Positions 4,853 through 6,123 of a stretch of 6,123 nucleotides of DNA are shown here, in pieces (position 1 is the first letter of the stretch; each line of letters begins with the position of its first letter). A program made the translations under genes and the position numbers. The stretch comes from an uncultured Bacteroidota bacterium (GTDB lineage Bacteria; Bacteroidota; Bacteroidia; Chitinophagales; Chitinophagaceae). The notes under the pieces are model-generated. The model did no database searches, had not been told where the DNA came from, and saw only the letters and a program-made list of their open reading frames with translations. Where the stretch lies: the NCBI GenBank assembly GCA_903905685.1, contig CAIVHI010000423.1, positions 1 through 6,123 on the forward strand. Reading direction: 5' to 3'.

Positions 4853-5911
4853 ATGGAGACCGATTTTTCTAGATATGCTTGCCAAATGGCACTCCCCGGC
4901 TTCAACTTTGCAGGCCAAATGCGGTTGCAGGAGGCTAAACTACTTATTGTGGGTGCCGGAGGCTTGGGTTGCCCGGCCGCACAATACCTTGTCGCCTCGG
5001 GAGTGGGAACGGTAGGGATAGCGGATTTCGACGTAATATCGGTATCCAACTTACATCGTCAAATCCTCTATACTCCACTGGAAGTTGGCATGAAGAAGGC
5101 GAGCGTGGCCTGCAACCGCCTGCAAGACCAAAATCCCGACTGCATACTCGTGCCCCACTTGGCGAAAGTGATGTCGTCCAACGTTTTGGAACTCGTGAAG
5201 CGATATGATGCCGTGCTGGACTGTACCGACAACTTCGAGACCAAATACCTGCTCAACGATGCGTGCTGCCTTTTGGGCAAGCCATTGATTTTTGGTGCAA
5301 TATACCGTTATGACGGGCAAGTGGCGGTTTGGAATGTAGAGAACGACGATGGCAGCCGCACCCCGAATTATCGCGACCTGTTTCCCGAAGTGGACGGGGC
5401 GAGTATACCGAATTGCAATGAAGGTGGCGTAATTCCACCATTGGCCGGCATCATAGGCTGTATGCAGGCCAACGAGGCCCTCAAATGGATTACCCATAGC
5501 GAGGGCTTGCTGGCCGGGAAACTGTTGATATTTGATGCCCTCACCATGAGCTCCCGGCTCATCAATATTGGCAGCGTTACCGGTACCTCCATCACCTCGC
5601 TTCCGCAAACGATAGTGCCTGCCGAAATTTCCGCCCACGATTTGAAGATATGTTTGCGCAACGACACTGTGGCTCTGGTAGATGTGCGTACAACTGAAGA
5701 GCGGAGCCGGTTCAACATTGGCGGTATGCACATCCCATTGGCCGATATCGACAAAAACCTTTCCTATCTGCACCCCGGGAAACAAATAGTAGTGTATTGT
5801 GAGACCGGCAAACGAAGCACTGAGGCAGCAAAGTCTATCTTGAAGCGGTTTCCCAACATCAAGGTGTACTCCCTATCGGGAGGCATGAAGCAGTGGCTGG
5901 GGCAAAATTGA
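4853..5911 (+). CDS. moeB: MoeB/HesA/ThiF-family E1-like enzyme with C-terminal rhodanese domain
   Basis: Predicted to adenylate the C-terminal Gly-Gly of MoaD so that sulfur can be loaded for molybdopterin synthesis. The layout resembles MOCS3/Uba4. The Rossmann domain spans about 7-245: GAGGLGCP at 34-41, NLHRQ at 66-70 (Arg69 = E. coli MoeB Arg73), Lys82 (= Lys86), DCTDN at 123-127 (Asp126 = Asp130), and Cys188 in PNCNEGGV (= MoeB Cys187/ThiF Cys184). The rhodanese domain spans about 258-350: VDVRTTEE at 276-283 and active-site loop CETGKRS at 316-322, nucleophile Cys316. Oddities: both zinc CxxC pairs are absent (N172/D175 instead of Cys), and the E. coli Arg14 position is Cys10 (RYACQ instead of RYxRQ). 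It starts 9 nt after mobA. ThiS activation is an alternative, but the neighbours favour MoaD. Confidence 0.88.
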   Translation: METDFSRYACQMALPGFNFAGQMRLQEAKLLIVGAGGLGCPAAQYLVASGVGTVGIADFDVISVSNLHRQILYTPLEVGMKKASVACNRLQDQNPDCILVPHLAKVMSSNVLELVKRYDAVLDCTDNFETKYLLNDACCLLGKPLIFGAIYRYDGQVAVWNVENDDGSRTPNYRDLFPEVDGASIPNCNEGGVIPPLAGIIGCMQANEALKWITHSEGLLAGKLLIFDALTMSSRLINIGSVTGTSITSLPQTIVPAEISAHDLKICLRNDTVALVDVRTTEERSRFNIGGMHIPLADIDKNLSYLHPGKQIVVYCETGKRSTEAAKSILKRFPNIKVYSLSGGMKQWLGQN

Positions 5912-6008
5912 GCGTCCTCAAGAGAGCAAGCCTGCAGTTAAGGTATCGCGTGAATTTGGTGTCTCACTTGCAGCGTTATTTTTTCGCGTTTAGAGTTACC
6001 TTTACAAA
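5912..6008 (+). promoter_or_regulatory. Intergenic region with a weak candidate -7 element before the lipoprotein gene
   Basis: These 97 nt hold no gene that I can see and no strong hairpin to end the Moco operon. TACCTTTA at 5997-6004 matches seven of eight positions of TAnnTTTG. It ends only 4 nt before the ATG at 6009, so it would give a leaderless or nearly leaderless message. Alternatively the next gene is read through from moeB. Confidence 0.25.
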
Positions 6009-6123
6009 ATGGTTGCGAAATCTATCCATCGGAACTTGGCTTGGTGTGCAATTCTGGTCGGGTTAATCTTATCGGCAGGTTCCTGCAAACCCTCCAATAC
6101 CATTTGGGAATCTTATACGTCTC
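6009..6123 (+). CDS. N-terminus of a putative lipoprotein (3' end outside window)
   Basis: An ATG at 6009 opens a frame that continues to the window edge (38 codons visible). The start has the three parts of a lipoprotein signal peptide: a basic n-region (Lys4, His7, Arg8), a hydrophobic core at about 10-21 (LAWCAILVGLIL), and SAGSC at 22-26, where Cys26 would be lipidated after cleavage by signal peptidase II. AGSC is a relaxed lipobox; Leu or Val at -3 is more typical, but loose lipoboxes are normal in Bacteroidota. The mature part visible (CKPSNTIWESYTS) is too short to assign a family. It is co-oriented with the Moco genes, 97 nt downstream of moeB, and nothing shows a functional link. 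Confidence 0.55.
   Translation, partial: MVAKSIHRNLAWCAILVGLILSAGSCKPSNTIWESYTS

Noticed and set aside
5051..5785. Minus-strand open frame of 244 codons over the moeB gene
   Set aside because: It is antisense to the Rossmann and rhodanese domains with all their motifs. Its product has no coherent domain.
1..6123. CRISPR array, tRNA/rRNA gene, complete insertion sequence, defence or toxin-antitoxin system
   Set aside because: I saw no spaced direct repeats, no cloverleaf or rRNA-like sequence, and no terminal repeats. The gene content is translation, central metabolism and cofactor synthesis.

Overview
The window reads as a chromosomal segment of a Bacteroidota bacterium, carrying mostly housekeeping and cofactor genes. 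Three things point to the phylum. Exact matches to the Bacteroidota -7 promoter element TAnnTTTG lie just upstream of three of the gene starts. The E1 alpha and beta subunits are fused in one chain, an arrangement common in that phylum. The peptide deformylase and the MobA-type protein also have the lengths and N-terminal architecture usual there. I would not name a class or genus.

Layout, left to right. Bases 1-186 are the 3' end of a gene for an Rpn/PD-(D/E)XK-type putative transposase nuclease, cut by the window edge. At 257-835 (+) is a complete peptide deformylase gene (def). It converges on a long minus-strand gene (891-2942) for a fused two-subunit 2-oxoacid dehydrogenase E1. A perfect 13-bp inverted repeat (840-870) sits between the two stop codons. 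Bases 2943-3231 are a divergent intergenic region. It holds a -7 element for each flanking gene, a 14-bp GC-rich palindrome, and a possible 48-codon ORF on the minus strand.

From 3232 to 5911 (+) runs a compact molybdenum-cofactor (Moco) operon: moaC, a MobA protein with an extra N-terminal domain, and a MoeB/HesA-like E1 enzyme with a C-terminal rhodanese domain. moaC and mobA overlap by 20 nt, and mobA and moeB are 9 nt apart. Together these would cover cPMP synthesis (MoaC), activation and perhaps sulfuration of the MoaD carrier (MoeB-rhodanese), and nucleotide attachment (MobA). MoaA, MoaD, MoaE and MoeA are not in the window. The right edge (6009-6123) holds the start of a gene with a lipoprotein-type signal peptide.

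I do not see a wholly new system. The observations most worth checking are in the MoeB-like protein: the position of the ATP-contacting Arg14 of E. coli MoeB is Cys here, and both zinc-binding CxxC pairs are missing. Next come the MobA N-terminal domain, which looks MobB-like without a P-loop, and the unassigned small ORF upstream of the E1 gene.
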